From: Chromera velia
Taxonomy: Eukaryota > Sar > Chromeraceae
Direction: 5' to 3'
Length of the DNA: 35,000 nucleotides
Assembly: GCA_018398765.1 (NCBI GenBank)
Contig: JAHBMJ010001934.1
Span: 61,268-96,267, forward strand
Position numbers and translations under genes: made by a program. The notes under the pieces are model-generated. The model ran no database searches and was not told the DNA's origin. It saw only the letters and a list, made by a program, of their open reading frames with translations. Of the stretch, positions 10,859 through 22,402 are shown in pieces (the first letter of the stretch is position 1; each line of letters begins with the position of its first letter).

Positions 10859-13800
10859 ATGCAGTTTTCAGACATCGGCAGAGAACTTGCCAACAGCGGT
10901 ATCCTCGGCATTAAGTCCTTCCGGATACTTTCCTCTCTATGTAAAGAGATGAAGGGCCTCCGAAGTGATGCCGAAGTGGTTGCAAACCTGCTGGCCCATG
11001 TCGATTTGTGCGGAGAAAGGCGTGACCAAATGGTTCTCCTCCGCCGTTGCATCAGAGGTGACGACAGCGAGAGCCTCAGGCAATTGCTGTCCGCTCCCCG
11101 AGTTTTGAACCGCTTTCCAGGGCTTCTGGAAATGGCTCTTGAGGTGAGGGCACTGAAGTGTGTTGAAGCGCTTGAGTTAGCACTGCTCCAACAGTGCATC
11201 CAGGACGATGACACTAGAGGCCTTCAGCAGTTGTTGCCTTCTCTGCTGCTTCAGCGCTTTCCGGGGCTCCAAGAGATGGCTGCTAAGGCAGGGGCACAGA
11301 ACTGCAACGAGTTGCTTCAGGAGATGACACCCAAGCGTGGCTTCATGAGATGCCCGAAAGACGTCTGGCTGCGTTCGAAGGAAGAGATGGAGGCGCTGTT
11401 GGAGAGTGGGGAGCTGCGGGCAGACGCGTGGTATGTGAGGGGATCCGAAGAGTGGACGCCCTTACTGAACCTGGTCATTGAAAGGGGGGAGCTGGAGTGT
11501 GTGGAGCTGCTGCTCCAGAAGGGTGCTCCTGTCGATGTCTGTGGATGGAAGAAGACATTCCCGCAAGAGACGCCTCTGCTTCTGTTCATTCAGCGCATAC
11601 GACGGGGATTTGCCTGGAGTTACATCGGCGGCTTCCGTGTGAGGACCCATGAAGACGAATTGAAGGGGAAAGGAGATGTCGTAAAGCGTCTGCTAGCTCT
11701 GCTGGTGGAGAAAGGAAGAGAAGCGGGCTGTCTTGACTGGACTGTTGCCGGGAAAATTGCGTTGGAAGGAAATCGTACGACGGCTACGGGCCGCGGTTTG
11801 GACATCAGAAGCGACTGTCGCATCTCAACAGAGGAAAACCAGCCACTTTCCCCCGAAGAGAAACGACTCACATGCCGTTTTGATCCGCCTTTCAATATAC
11901 TGCTGACGGGAAGCGAGAGGGAAGCGGGAGGGTTAGAAACAGTGGAAGTCTCTGCCCTTGCTTTGGCCTGCTTGTGCAGTGCACCGGACGAGCGTTTCCT
12001 TTATTTAAGGAGCTTGGAGAGGAACAAGCTCGACTTTCTTCTGTCGGCTGTAAAGCTCCTTCTTCCGTTGTCCGCTAATAGGTCGGACACTTCCACCAAC
12101 TCACGAGTCGATCTGAAGGGGTACGGGAAGAACGCCCTCACGCCTCTAGACACACTCATTAGGAGTTGGCCAGATGACTATGATGGCTTTGCACGAGAAA
12201 CCGAAGAGGTAAAGAAGGAGATTCTAGAATGGCTGGTACAGGCCAAAGTAAGTTTACAAAGGGTTGACGCTTATCACGGCCCCCCTCTGTCTCTGGCCTG
12301 TGGGGTGGGGGCACACCCTCTTGCTCGGTTTATTCTGGATGGCAGCAGAAAAGGACGTGCGATGGATGAAACTGGGACAGAAGAGATTCAGAGAGATGAT
12401 GAGTTCGATCCTGATTCTGGGCTCCAGAGAGTTACTGTGAGCAGGAGACAGTCCGAGAAGCGACCGCCACTTCACCTTCTTTACCCCACTCCCCTGATAC
12501 AAGCAGTGCTCGGCACGCGCTCTCTGATTCCAATGCTCCTCTCCCGCGGGGCGGACCCGAATCTGAGAGCTCGCCTCCCAGGATCTGACTTTCTACTGAC
12601 CCCTCTACAAGCTACCCTATTTGAAGCGGTCCTGCAACACTTGGAAACGGGGCGCATTGATTCGTCTATCTCCGACCTTCGTCATGCTCCTAGTCATGCT
12701 CAGTCGGATGAACCTGGGTCTTGCTTCTCTCCAGCCGAGGTGAATGCTCCGGGATTTTCGTTTCCAGCTGGGGTCACCGTCTGCTCATTTGAGGGTCAAC
12801 CAGTCGGTTTGTCGGTCCACTTCTCTCCCCTCCTGATGGCCTGCTGGTGGGGCCTTTATGAAGTCGTTTCGCCGGGCCCTGTACTAAGTATCCGACCAGA
12901 CTTTACAATTCCACCCGAATGGGTGCGCATTCATGTCGTGATTTGGGGACCGCGCGAATGGCTGACCGTCCATAGCATATATCAGCATCCCGTTGTGCTG
13001 CCCACAGGGGTCAGGGAGCCCCACGACGCCAAACCCAACGCATTCGGCCTCATCGCTCTGAAATTCGGTCCGGGTGTTCGTTGTCGTCCTTCAATGCCCA
13101 GAAGGGAAGGGGAGATCTCTACCCCCGTCCTTGGGGAGAGGGAGTTTGAAGGCTGGCTGCTCCCACTTCAGGTGGCACTTGCACGCCTCGAGTGGGTCTG
13201 TCGGGAGGCTGCCGCTGGGTCCACACGTCTGGACAGCCGTGACAAGAACGCTTTCGTCCCGAACCTCCTTCGGGCTTTGGAAATCGTTTTCGTCCTCTTC
13301 AACGTCAGTCAGTCAGTCAGTCAGTCAGTCATATAACCAGTGAGTCAGCCAGATAGTTCAACTATCCGACTTCGGCAACCTAGAGGGGCACTTTTTCTAT
13401 TCCTTAGTCAGTTTGTCCGTCTGTCTGTCTGTCTGTCAGCCAGTCCAACAGTCCATCAAACAGTCTGCCCCTGGATGCAGTCGGCCAGTCTGCTACTCAA
13501 GAGTAGTCAGCAGCTAGAACAGCAAAAGGTTTTCACAATGACAACACAAGTGTTAGGCGCCGAGAAGTCAAGAGGATGCATGCCGACGCGCAAGTACATC
13601 AAGCCTGAAATTGCGCGAAGATCCGAGGCGAGGATCCGAAACTTGCGCACTTGAAGCAGCCGCACGTATGGAGCTTCGAAATTTGTCTTCGTTATCACTC
13701 AGTACCCTTCAAAAGACTTTTTTTGTATTGTTTCTCTTCCCTGTGCGTGCAGATGGGTGCTGATCCAGACTCTAACAACATGACGCAGAGGCCAGAAGGC

Positions 13801-14771
13801 TGGGGCTGGTCTCTGTTGGCTGACGAAATCATGGAACAGGTCAGAGTGTGCCGTGGTTCGTATTAGTAAGAAAGATTGGGTGTCTCTCTATTGAATATGC
13901 ATCGCTCTGTGCAAGGCTTCCACTATCGCTTGACTGTGACTGTATGAGAGTCCTTCAGCTACCTTCCGCAAGCAAATGATAATGGATGCTCCGTCTGAAA
14001 ACAAAGGAGATGTGCTGAGCCTCCTGGAAGCCCCCGAGTCCGCTTTCAGGTCCAGGCTCGGGTTTAGGCATGCGCCGACGTATCGGCGTGAATCAAAACT
14101 GCAGAGACTGAATGAAGTTCCGTAGAGTCTCCATGTACATTTGGCAAGATTGTCAACTTTTCTATTCTCTGCTTTCTTAATTGCAGGCTGGTGTCCGTGG
14201 TCCTCGCTCTGGTGAAGACTTCTCAGTGTTTGAAAGTGGGTTCGGCTGGTCGTGGCTGGCCCCTGTGATTTCTGTACTGACAGAAGCCGGTCCAGGGTCG
14301 TACATTGACAGAAGATTCACAGGCAAGCCGGCGCACGCTGCGTCGATGAGGCTTCTGAAGTCGCTCATTCTTCGACTACCGAGAGATGCTCTGAACAGAC
14401 GCGGCGTCCACGGCCTCACAGCGCTAGAGATTTCAGTTCTGGGGGGTCAGTGGGACCTGGTTCGATTTCTGTGCATTCGGGGAGCGCATCTCAACCCTCG
14501 TCGAGAGGTGCTCTCAAGGATGAACCGCGATCAACTCGAGAAGCTCAAGGCCGTCCTTTCGAAAGCCCCTCCTGAGGATGGAATCCGATGTGAAGCTGGG
14601 ATCCTCGAAGCTGCCGATGAAGGAGAAATGCAGCACCAGGGAGACGGTGGTGATGCCTCGGGGTGGGAATCCGCGGGGGCTGAAATTGCGCTAGAGGAAT
14701 GGTTCCGCGAGTGTCCCCCAGGAGTGTTGGGTTTGATGAGAAAGATTGCCGTCGAATTTGCCGAAGGCTAG
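10859..14771 (+). CDS. Ankyrin-repeat protein, three exons
   Basis: Exons 10859-13303, 13753-13839 and 14187-14771 all join in phase 0 with GT-AG introns, giving 1038 residues. The first join creates a typical ankyrin hairpin: ALEIVFVLFN followed by MGADPDSNN. Recognisable ankyrin units include residues 199-226 (WTPLLNLVIERGELECVELL, then LQKGAPVD), about 543-570 (TPLIQAVLGTRSLIPMLLSR, then GADPN) and about 919-945 (GLTALEISVLGGQWDLVRFL, then CIRGAHLN). Residues 60-156 hold an internal duplication (LLRRCIRGDD.. and LLQQCIQDDD.., each ending near RFPGL). Long insertions separate the repeats. No signal peptide, membrane span or enzyme domain is evident, so a protein-binding scaffold is the most one can infer. 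The start is the first ATG in the open frame. The stop is TAG. Partner and location are unknown. Confidence 0.85.
13304..13331 (+). repeat. (GTCA)7 microsatellite at a splice donor
   Basis: Seven GTCA units start exactly at the proposed 5' splice site of ankyrin intron 1. The first unit supplies the donor GTCAGT, and each later unit is an identical potential donor offset by four bases. A second tetranucleotide tract, (GTCT)n, lies at about 13412-13437 in the same intron. Confidence 0.9.
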
Positions 14772-15108
14772 CGATTGTGCAAATCATTCGGTGGGTGCGC
14801 TGCTAAAGTGTTTTGAGTCATGCTCCATCATGTTCGATCCAAGATATTCTAAAAAGTCTAGCAAGAAGTATGCAAACAGAGTAACTTGAAGGCGTCGGTA
14901 AACCGTACGTCACGTCCCGTCACAAGTATACTATAGTTCTAAACAAACATCATCATCACCATCATCATAATTATTATTATTATTAATCGGTCTATGGGCC
15001 ATCATGCAATGCATGAGTCTAGGACAATGGTTTATTGCCCCTTTACCAGACCTGCATCATACAACGGGAGGGGGCTTCACTCTTGCAACTCTAAACACCC
15101 TGTATTTA
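14772..15108. other. Intergenic with ATT/ATC microsatellite
   Basis: No gene. Trinucleotide repeats CAT and ATT lie at about 14948-14986. On the minus strand this tract lies downstream of the LINE remnant and may be its 3' tail. Confidence 0.5.
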
Positions 15109-16684
15109 GAAGATGCTTTCTAAATCGCTGATGCCGTTTCCCTTCTGTAGGAGGAGTGCGACAACTGCAACAGAGACTCTCAGGCAGTAGAGGTAGACAG
15201 GAAGACCGGTGGAGAGGGGGGACGGGAGATGTACGTAGGAGATGGAAAAAGAACATTCAAAGGTGAGACGGGAAGAGAGGTAAGTAACCATCACATGCAT
15301 CGAATCGCAGGCCTTACGATGGAGGGCGCAGACAGATGTTTTGCAAGAGTCGCAGGGCCGGTATGGGTGAGTGTCTGAGTGCCAGGGTGACCTTCATTCG
15401 TGCCAACAATTCGCTTTGCGTGGCGTGTTTTAGAGGGGTGGAGTCTTTCGATAGCAACCACTTTCTCTCTCTTTCTTGGGCTCTGTCTAATTTAGCTTCA
15501 ATTTCGGTTACAATTGCATTCAGAACCTCTCGATCTGCTCTTATTTCTGTACATTCAGTTAGTCGGTGCAGCAGATCGTCTGCTTTGCTTCTGTATGCAG
15601 AGCAAACCACGTTTTCCAGCCCTCTGTACGGTGCATAGGGGCGATCACCAAGCAACATATACAGCAAGGCTGAAAAAGGGCCTGAGGACCAGATCGCAGC
15701 GCGAGGGAGGGAAACGAAACGGGGGGACGAAGGGGATGAAGGAAAAGTACAGGAAAGGAAGAGGAGAGATGAACGTTGGGCAATAGGATAAAATGTTTAG
15801 AACACATTCGCTCTGACGCCTCTGCCAAACTGCAAAACCGTCCCCCGTGAAGTGGCCCTTTCTAGATAACCATCAATCCATTCATCAACTTCCCGGNAAG
15901 ATGCTTTCTAAATCGCTGATGTCGTTTCCCTTCTGTGGGAGGAGTGCGACAACTGCAACAGAGACTCTCAGGCAGTAGAGGCAGACAGGAAGACCGGTGG
16001 AGAGGGGGGACGGGAGATGTACGTAGGAGATGGAAAAAGAACATTCAAAGGTGAGACGGGAAGAGAGGTAAGTAACCATCACATGCATCGAATCGCAGGC
16101 CTTACGATGGAGGGCGCAGACAGATGTTTTGCAAGAGTCGCAGGGCCGGTATGGGTGAGTGTCTGAGTGCCAGGGTGACCTTCATTCGTGCCAACAATTC
16201 GCTTTGCGTGGCGTGTTTTAGAGGGGTGGAGTCTTTCGATAGCAACCACTTTCTCTCTCTTTCTTGGGCTCTGTCTAATTTAGCTTCAATTTCGGTTACA
16301 ATTGCATTCAGAACCTCTCGATCTGCTCTTATTTCTGTACATTCAGTTAGTCGGTGCAGCAGATCGTCTGCTTTGCTTCTGTATGCAGAGCAAACCACGT
16401 TTTCCAGCCCTCTGTACGGTGCATAGGGGCGATCACCAAGCAACATATACAGCAAGGCTGAAAAAGGGCCTGAGGACCAGATCGCAGCGCGAGGGAGGGA
16501 AACGAAACGGGGGGACGAAGGGGATGAAGGAAAAGTACAGGAAAGGAAGAGGAGAGATGAACGTTGGGCAATAGGATAAAATGTTTAGAACACATTCGCT
16601 CTGACGCCTCTGCCAAACTGCAAAACCGTCCCCCGTGAAGTGGCCCTTTCTAGATAACCATCAATCCATTCATCAACTTCCCGG
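15109..16684. repeat. 788-bp direct duplication around a single N
   Basis: Bases 15110-15896 and 15898-16684 are almost identical, with three substitutions found by eye, all in the first 80 bases. The unknown base N at 15897 sits exactly at the junction. This is the pattern of two overlapping contigs (or two alleles) joined without merging, so the duplication is probably not biological. Confidence 0.95.
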
Positions 16685-16884
16685 TTGATCACTGCTCTTA
16701 AGAGAAGGAGACGGCCAACCTTGGTGGCTTTCTTTCTTCTTCTGATGGTTGGATTGACAGTCATAAATTCTTCCAATCCGGTTGACCCAATTAATTTTTG
16801 TGCGTGCATCATAGAGGAAGGACAATCACCATTTATTAAAGCCGACCAGGCACCCGCAGGCATCTTGAGGTCAATATCCAGCAA
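16102..16884 (-). pseudogene. LINE ORF C-terminal region, frame-shifted
   Basis: Two open pieces continue the LINE protein in other frames: 16884-16585 (LLDIDLKMPAGAWSALINGD.., rich in R/K) and 16455-16102 (LLYMLLGDRPYAPYRGLENV.., ending in LRPPS). The second piece is repeated identically at 15667-15314. Between the pieces is a pyrimidine-rich stretch ending in TTTTTCAG that could mimic an intron, but the reading phases do not match with the obvious donor. No conserved catalytic motif was recognised, and assignment rests on position behind the RT fragment. Confidence 0.55.
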
Positions 16885-17447
16885 GTCTCATCGACACATG
16901 CACATATGCAGGAAGTAGACCGACAGCACACAGAGTAGGTACACGGAAAGAGGAGAGAGACAGATTCAAAGCCCAACAAACAAAGTGCAATTGAAGGGCA
17001 TCTAATCTATCCATGTCTGATTTGTGGACAGGTAGACAGTCAAACGCGTATAGAGCAACAGGCAACTAGAAAGCACATAAACACAAAATTTTTGCTGCGG
17101 GGGGCAGGCGACCTAAAGAGAGTGCCACGCTCTTTGCATGACCCATCCGTCTACTCGCTATGCTAAGCCTCTCCTCTATTACCTCCCGTAAGTCTCCCTC
17201 TTCGAACAAAAGAATACCCAAATACTTATACGACCCCACTCTCTCGACTTCTTTTCTCCCAAACATAAGCCTGCCTTCAGTTGCAGGGTAAGAGTCAGAC
17301 AGACGCATGATTTTCGTCTTTTTTAAATTAACAGTGAGCCCCCTCTCTTCACAGAAAGAATTCAATTCATTCAAGCTGACCTGCAGGCCATGCATGCTCT
17401 TAGCAACGAGGACAAGGTCAATACACCATGTATCGCCATCAGCCTAT
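16871..17447 (-). pseudogene. LINE reverse transcriptase C-terminal fragment
   Basis: The fragment begins just after a TAG with ADGDTWCIDLVLVAKS, matching the catalytic YADDLxLxA block of LINE reverse transcriptases with the first catalytic Asp apparently changed (CIDL). Next come LQVSLNELNSFCEERGLTVN, the motif LKKTKIM and YKYLGILL, the usual order after the catalytic loop. A TAG at about 17066 interrupts an otherwise continuous frame that resumes with LPVALYAFDCLPVHKSDMDR and ends at 16871. The substituted Asp, the stop and the missing N-terminal palm and fingers show a non-functional copy. Confidence 0.8.
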
Positions 17448-18140
17448 TTCTAGGCTTCTAGCAGTTAGTCACTGTTGGACCAGTGTTGGTGGCAACGCAT
17501 AAGGGCCATGATAAGACAGTTTTATTCCTCCTCCTTATCATCATCATGCGCCATTGCCATCGACCAATTATGCCGCCTATGCTAGGTGTCTAGTGTTTAG
17601 CGCAGGTATTGACAGGTCACAACATGCAAGGAAAATTGTTGGCAATTTGTTGCATAATTTAAACAGAATTAAGTTCTAGCATAAGATTCCAGGCGGGTCA
17701 TATGCGGCCTTGTCACATAGTCCTAGTAATGGTCTGATATCTGAGCATGCCTCAGTGCCAGTGATGGAGGGCAGACTCTCAGTTCAGTCTGCTATTTGAA
17801 AGTTGTTTTAAACGACTAAAGACAAAACAGGGACAGTGCTCAAAGGCATCACTGCTAGCACCACTGAATCACTATATATCACTATCACTAAGTTATTATA
17901 GAGTAAAACTAAAAAAAGTAAATTCTTAGATAAATTCAATATAACATTATATAATTGTGTTTGATTCATACCTAGATTCATACAAGAGTTCATCAATTAA
18001 TATGAAAAAGATGAGGATTAGGATTTCTAGTCGGATTTACATGTTTAGAGGATTGGACTCCCGCCTAGACTGTTAGATCGTAGCATTCAATAAGGATGAC
18101 AAGTGACGCCACAAGCCTGCTTCAAGGCTGCTTGTCAAGA
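17448..18140. other. Intergenic, AT-rich in its second half
   Basis: No supported gene. 17810-18060 is AT-rich and has no recognisable repeat structure. The stretch ends at the stop codon of the rhodanese-like gene. Confidence 0.4.
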
Positions 18141-18961
18141 CTACTTTTTTCTCCGTTTGCAGCAACACCAACAAGCTCGGTCGAAGAGAAGCCGGAACAT
18201 CGAGACGGCTTGCTTCCGCTTGTCATAGCAAACGGTTTTAAAGTCTTTTGGAGCCATGGATTCCCACGCAGCTCCATAGGTGTGTACAACTTTGACAGCT
18301 ACTGAGGTCTCTTCTGTTCCCTCTTTTGCCGTACCGCTCCCTCCGGGTGACACAGACAGAGCCCCCACCTTGTGGGCCCACAGAATTACGCCCTCCCCGT
18401 TTCTTGACTGAGTGAACCCCCGAACCTTCAAATCCCTCACACACAAACCGCTCCGGTAGCCGATCGTGCAGTCTGCATGCATGGAGTTTGGGTACCCCCA
18501 CTGTGATCGCATGCAATGTTTACGCTCTTCACAGCAAACATCTTTCTTTCTGCGCGCATTCGGAGAGCGACTTGAGCAATGGCCAGGCAGGCAGGCTGTT
18601 TGGCTACTTGTCCTGTACAGTGATTCGCTGAAGAGCGAGTCCAACAATTTCGAGAACGGACCAGCAGACTGACAAGAGAAATGATTGATCACACAGAGAT
18701 TTGATGTCAACTTCGCTACACAGAATCGCGGGAGGAACACAGGGCAAATGGAGAGGAATGTCTAAAGAGACACAGAGAGACGGACAAGAAAATACACATT
18801 TACGCAGATGCATGCATACAGAAATACAAGGACAGAGAATCACAGAGAAAGATAAAAGGACAGTGAAAGACACGCACATGCAATCACGCATACCCCCACT
18901 CCTCTCTCTCTCTCACACACACATATACACACATACACACATACACACACACAGGGGGAGA

Positions 18962-18998
<37 letters not shown>

Positions 18999-20330
18999 GG
19001 GGGGGAGGAGGAAGGAAAGAAACAGACAGACAGACTGTATGTTTGACAGAAAGACAAAGAGATAGACAGTATCTTGAGATAGACACACTGACAGAAAGAC
19101 AGCCACACAAAAATAAACAAAAGCAAGATTCAGATATGTGGAGATACAACTGGAAATCAATTCAGACACAGGCAAAGGGGTAGATAGGTACAGAGAGAAA
19201 GATCAGATTCGACTGCGGCTGGCGTAACATATTCACACAGGTCACTTCGCTCTCCACCCCACCCGCACCCTCTATCACACTATGCCCTCCCTGTCGCCTT
19301 GCCCTTTCCCTTTTCTGAACGGGAGAGTGAAAGGATACATTTTGTTGTACTTGTGCGTGAGGTAGAAAAGAGATAAACAGCGGGACAGAATCAGAAGAAC
19401 AGAGAGCAGGGGAAAGAAATAGGAGAATACAGGAGAATGCGAGCGAGATAACCAATCTGCAGGAAGACAAGCTTGATGACAAAAGTAAGAGAAGCACAAA
19501 AACGAATGTGTAAGTACTCGAAGATTTGTTCATCCATCGCGATGGGAATGAAAATCAAGAGCCCCACAAATAGACTTACAAGGCACAACTCGCACGGCAG
19601 AAGGGTCAAAGGGCTCCTTGGCGTCTTCTGTTGTTGTCTTCAATTGAGACTCCTCAGTAAGTCCAGCAACCTCCCGTTCAAACTCGTCTTTCGAAAAAGA
19701 ACCTGGGATCACAGACACACGCCTCTCCTCTTCATCTCTAACGTCCACCAGGACAGGCCCACCCCTAGAGAGAAGCCCTCTCAGTTTCCCTCCAGGTGAT
19801 TGCTTTTTTTCCTTTTGGATTTCCTGGGCGAAACGGGCAGCCATCAGGGACGCTCGACTGGAGTGTCCCCTTGTGGCTTCTGCCGTCTCCTCGCTCTCAT
19901 CGTTTGTGCCTGCTCCTTGCAGCCACTGGACCCCCCCCTCCGCCGCAGCTCCCGCAGAGAGGAAGGCCTTCATTTCCTCGACAATGTCTTCTGTGCTTGC
20001 CGTCTCTGCCCCTGGGCAGGCCCGCTGGTGGTATGAGAGGAATTCCGTCTCCGCTTTCTTGCGCCTGTCCAACCCGCCGTCTCCCTCCACGAAGTCCCCA
20101 GACGGCGGAGACGCCCCTCTCATCGGAAACGGAAACTCAGTCGGATTCAGTGCGCTAGTTTTTGTTCTTTCCAATGGTCTCATGCTGGGCGTGGAGGGCT
20201 CTGAAGAAGTCGAAGAGGACTGAGTCTCTTTCAGAGTTATTGACATTTCAGCCGACAGCCTGAGACAGGGGCAAAGGGGTGCGCTCCTTTTACAAGCCCG
20301 GAACGTTGTGCGGATTTTTGTCACGCACAT
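18141..20330 (-). CDS. Rhodanese-like domain protein, two exons
   Basis: Exon 1 (20330-19580) ends CCTT at a GTAAGT donor in phase 1. Exon 2 (18472-18141) begins AC-TGC after CATGCAG, so the join makes Tyr251 and then the active-site loop CTIGYRS (Cys252), fitting the rhodanese CxxGxR pattern. The start of the domain is in exon 1 at residues 191-213 (GPVLVDVRDEEERRVSVIPG). After the loop come LCVRDLKVRGF and a GVILWAHK segment, then a C-terminal VVHTYGAAWESMAP motif and a Cys/Lys tail. Total 360 residues. The first 180 residues are Ser/Glu-rich and could include a targeting sequence. Met29 (20246) is an alternative start, because CTGTCTCAG just upstream resembles a 3' splice site of a 5'-UTR intron. 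Sulfur transfer is the family role, and the substrate is unknown. The gene is divergent from the thiolase gene. Confidence 0.85.
18900..19010. repeat. (CA)n and (GA)n microsatellites in rhodanese intron
   Basis: CACACA/CATACA repeats at about 18916-18953 are followed by (GA)n at about 18957-18994. Both lie inside the 1.1-kb rhodanese intron and read as (CT)n then (TG)n on the gene's sense strand. The TG tract is over 400 bases from the splice acceptor. Confidence 0.9.
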
Positions 20331-20605
20331 GCAAAAGGACCCCGGCCATATACGGACCTGGAAGGCCCCGGCATGCAGTAGCTTGACGATTCATACTGAC
20401 GTCACCTCCTCTGCCTGACCTGTGTCAGACTGCTGAATTGCGGACACATCGATGAAAAAGATCACCTCGTTTCCGTGAGACCTCTTGCTGCACAGCTGCA
20501 CAGGAAAATTCTGAGTCATAACCTGAGTCCGTCTGTTGGTCCTCTTGTTCCAGGAGATTCAATCACTCGGCCCTGATCTTTTCTTTTCCCAGCAGTAAAA
20601 AAAAA
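20331..20605. promoter_or_regulatory. Divergent promoter interval, rhodanese/thiolase
   Basis: Only 275 bases separate the two proposed start codons, which point away from each other, so core promoters of both genes should lie here or within their 5' ends. No TATA box was evident. TTTTCTTTTCCCAG just before the thiolase ATG could be a 3' splice site of a leader intron. This assignment is inferred from gene arrangement alone. Confidence 0.5.
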
Positions 20606-22371
20606 ATGCAGAGAATCTCTAATATCTCCGGCCACGTCAAAACGGCCAAGTCCCCTTCTGATGACGTCGTCATCTGCTGCGCTGTCCGCACTGCCGTGTG
20701 CAAGGCCAAGAAGGGCAGCTTCAAGGACACCATGCCCGAAGACATGCTCGCCCCCCTCTTTGAGGCCCTTGTCAAGCGCACGGGGGTCAACCCCAAGGAT
20801 GTGGGAGACGTGTGTATCGGCAACGTCCTTCAGCCCGGTGGCGGCGCCCTGTCCTCTCGAATCGGGCAGCTGCTCTCCGGCTGGCCCGCTGATGTTCCCG
20901 TGATGACCGTCAACCGCCAGTGCTCCTCTGGCCTCCAGGCCTGTGCCAACATCGCTGCACAGATCGAGGCAGGCTACATCGACGTTGGGGTCGGGGGGGG
21001 GGTTGAGAGCATGACCAACAACGATATGCAGGCAACGCTGAATCCCGAGCAGATCTCCGAGAATGTCTTCGAGCACGAGGGTGCACGCAACTGCCTCCTT
21101 CCCATGGGCATCACTTCCGAGAATGTTGCTGCCAAGTACGGAATCTCCAGAGACGCGCAGGACACTATGGCGGTGGAGTCGCACGCCAAGGCCGCGAAGG
21201 CCCAACAGGCAGGACTCTTCAGAGAGGAGATTGTGCCCGTGCGAGCCAAGATCCGCACCACCGCTGCCGACGGTTCCGAAGATGTGGTCGAGAAGGTTGT
21301 CGACGCCGACGAGGGAATCCGCGCCGCCACCACTATGGCGAGTCTGCAGAAGCTGAAGCCCGCCTTCCAGAAGGGGGGCACCACAACTGCGGGTAACTCC
21401 TCTCAGGTCTCTGACGGTGCCGCTCTTGTCCTCATGGCCAGACGCTCTGCTGCTGAGCGCCTTCGTCTTCCGATTATTGGCAGGTGGGTCCGTCTGGGTG
21501 TCAAGTAAGTGCGGGGTGGGATTTGGGTGCTCGGCTTTTTTCTTTGGACGTCTTTTTATTCCCTTTTTGTCTGTCATCTGCCGTTTGTGAGAGGGAAAGA
21601 AGGAAGCAGAATGCGAAGCATCTCCACACTCCTCTCCTCGGTCTGTCCTGAAAGTTCTCTTCACACCTTCCTGATTTATCTGCTTGTCTTGTCTTTCTGG
21701 TCTCTCTCCCTTCTCTTTAGCAGGCCTTCAGTAGTGACTTCTGCCTATCGCTGCCCGTTTATTCACTCCTTCACCAAAATTCATCTGATGCCCGCGCAGA
21801 TTCGTCTCTTTTTCTGCCGTCGGAGTTCCCCCTGAGGTCATGGGCATTGGCCCTGCAGTCGCCATCCCGGCAGCCCTCCGCATGGCTGGCCTCACCATCA
21901 AGGACATCGACGTGTTCGAAGTCAATGAGGCCTTCGCAAGCCAGGCCACGTACTGCATGCAGGTCAGCCAGAGGAGAGGGAAGGGACGTTGATTTGAGAG
22001 GGCGGAAGCGAAATTAACACTTCTTTCTGTCGGGTGGGGTCCTCCCTGTCATTCATTCTTTGCCCTCTTTCTACGACGATCGAGTCTGCTCTCATATGAA
22101 TTTTGCAAGTGCCTCTTTCTTTCCTCTCTCTTTCGCTCTTTTTCATCCCTCTCGAGAGATACGCATCACCCCCTTGCCCATCCATACAAGCTCGGTCTTC
22201 TCGCATTTCCGTTTCCTCATGCATCTGCCCAGCTTTGTGTTGTGACCCTTGCCCCGTGACCTTCCATTCGAATGCTCGTGTCAATAAAAATAATCTTTTT
22301 GCCCGCATCTTAGAAAAATTAGGGGTCAATGAAGCTTCTGTCTCTCTCCCTCTCTGCGCGCGCGTGTATGC

Positions 22372-22402
<31 letters not shown>

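Larger units (their letters stand above)
14948..17447 (-). mobile_element. 5'-truncated LINE (non-LTR retrotransposon)
   Basis: On the minus strand the element begins inside the reverse-transcriptase domain near 17447 (5' truncation is typical of LINEs). It runs through the thumb-like and post-RT regions and may end in the (AAT)n/(ATG)n tract at 14986-14948. Reading frames carry stops and at least one frame change, so the copy is dead. The 788-bp segment represented twice inside it is listed separately and probably inflates the apparent length. Confidence 0.75.

Noticed and set aside
20516..21664. 382-codon open frame on the minus strand
   Set aside because: It is the antisense of thiolase exon 1. 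GC-rich codon bias leaves it open, and the plus strand carries all catalytic motifs.
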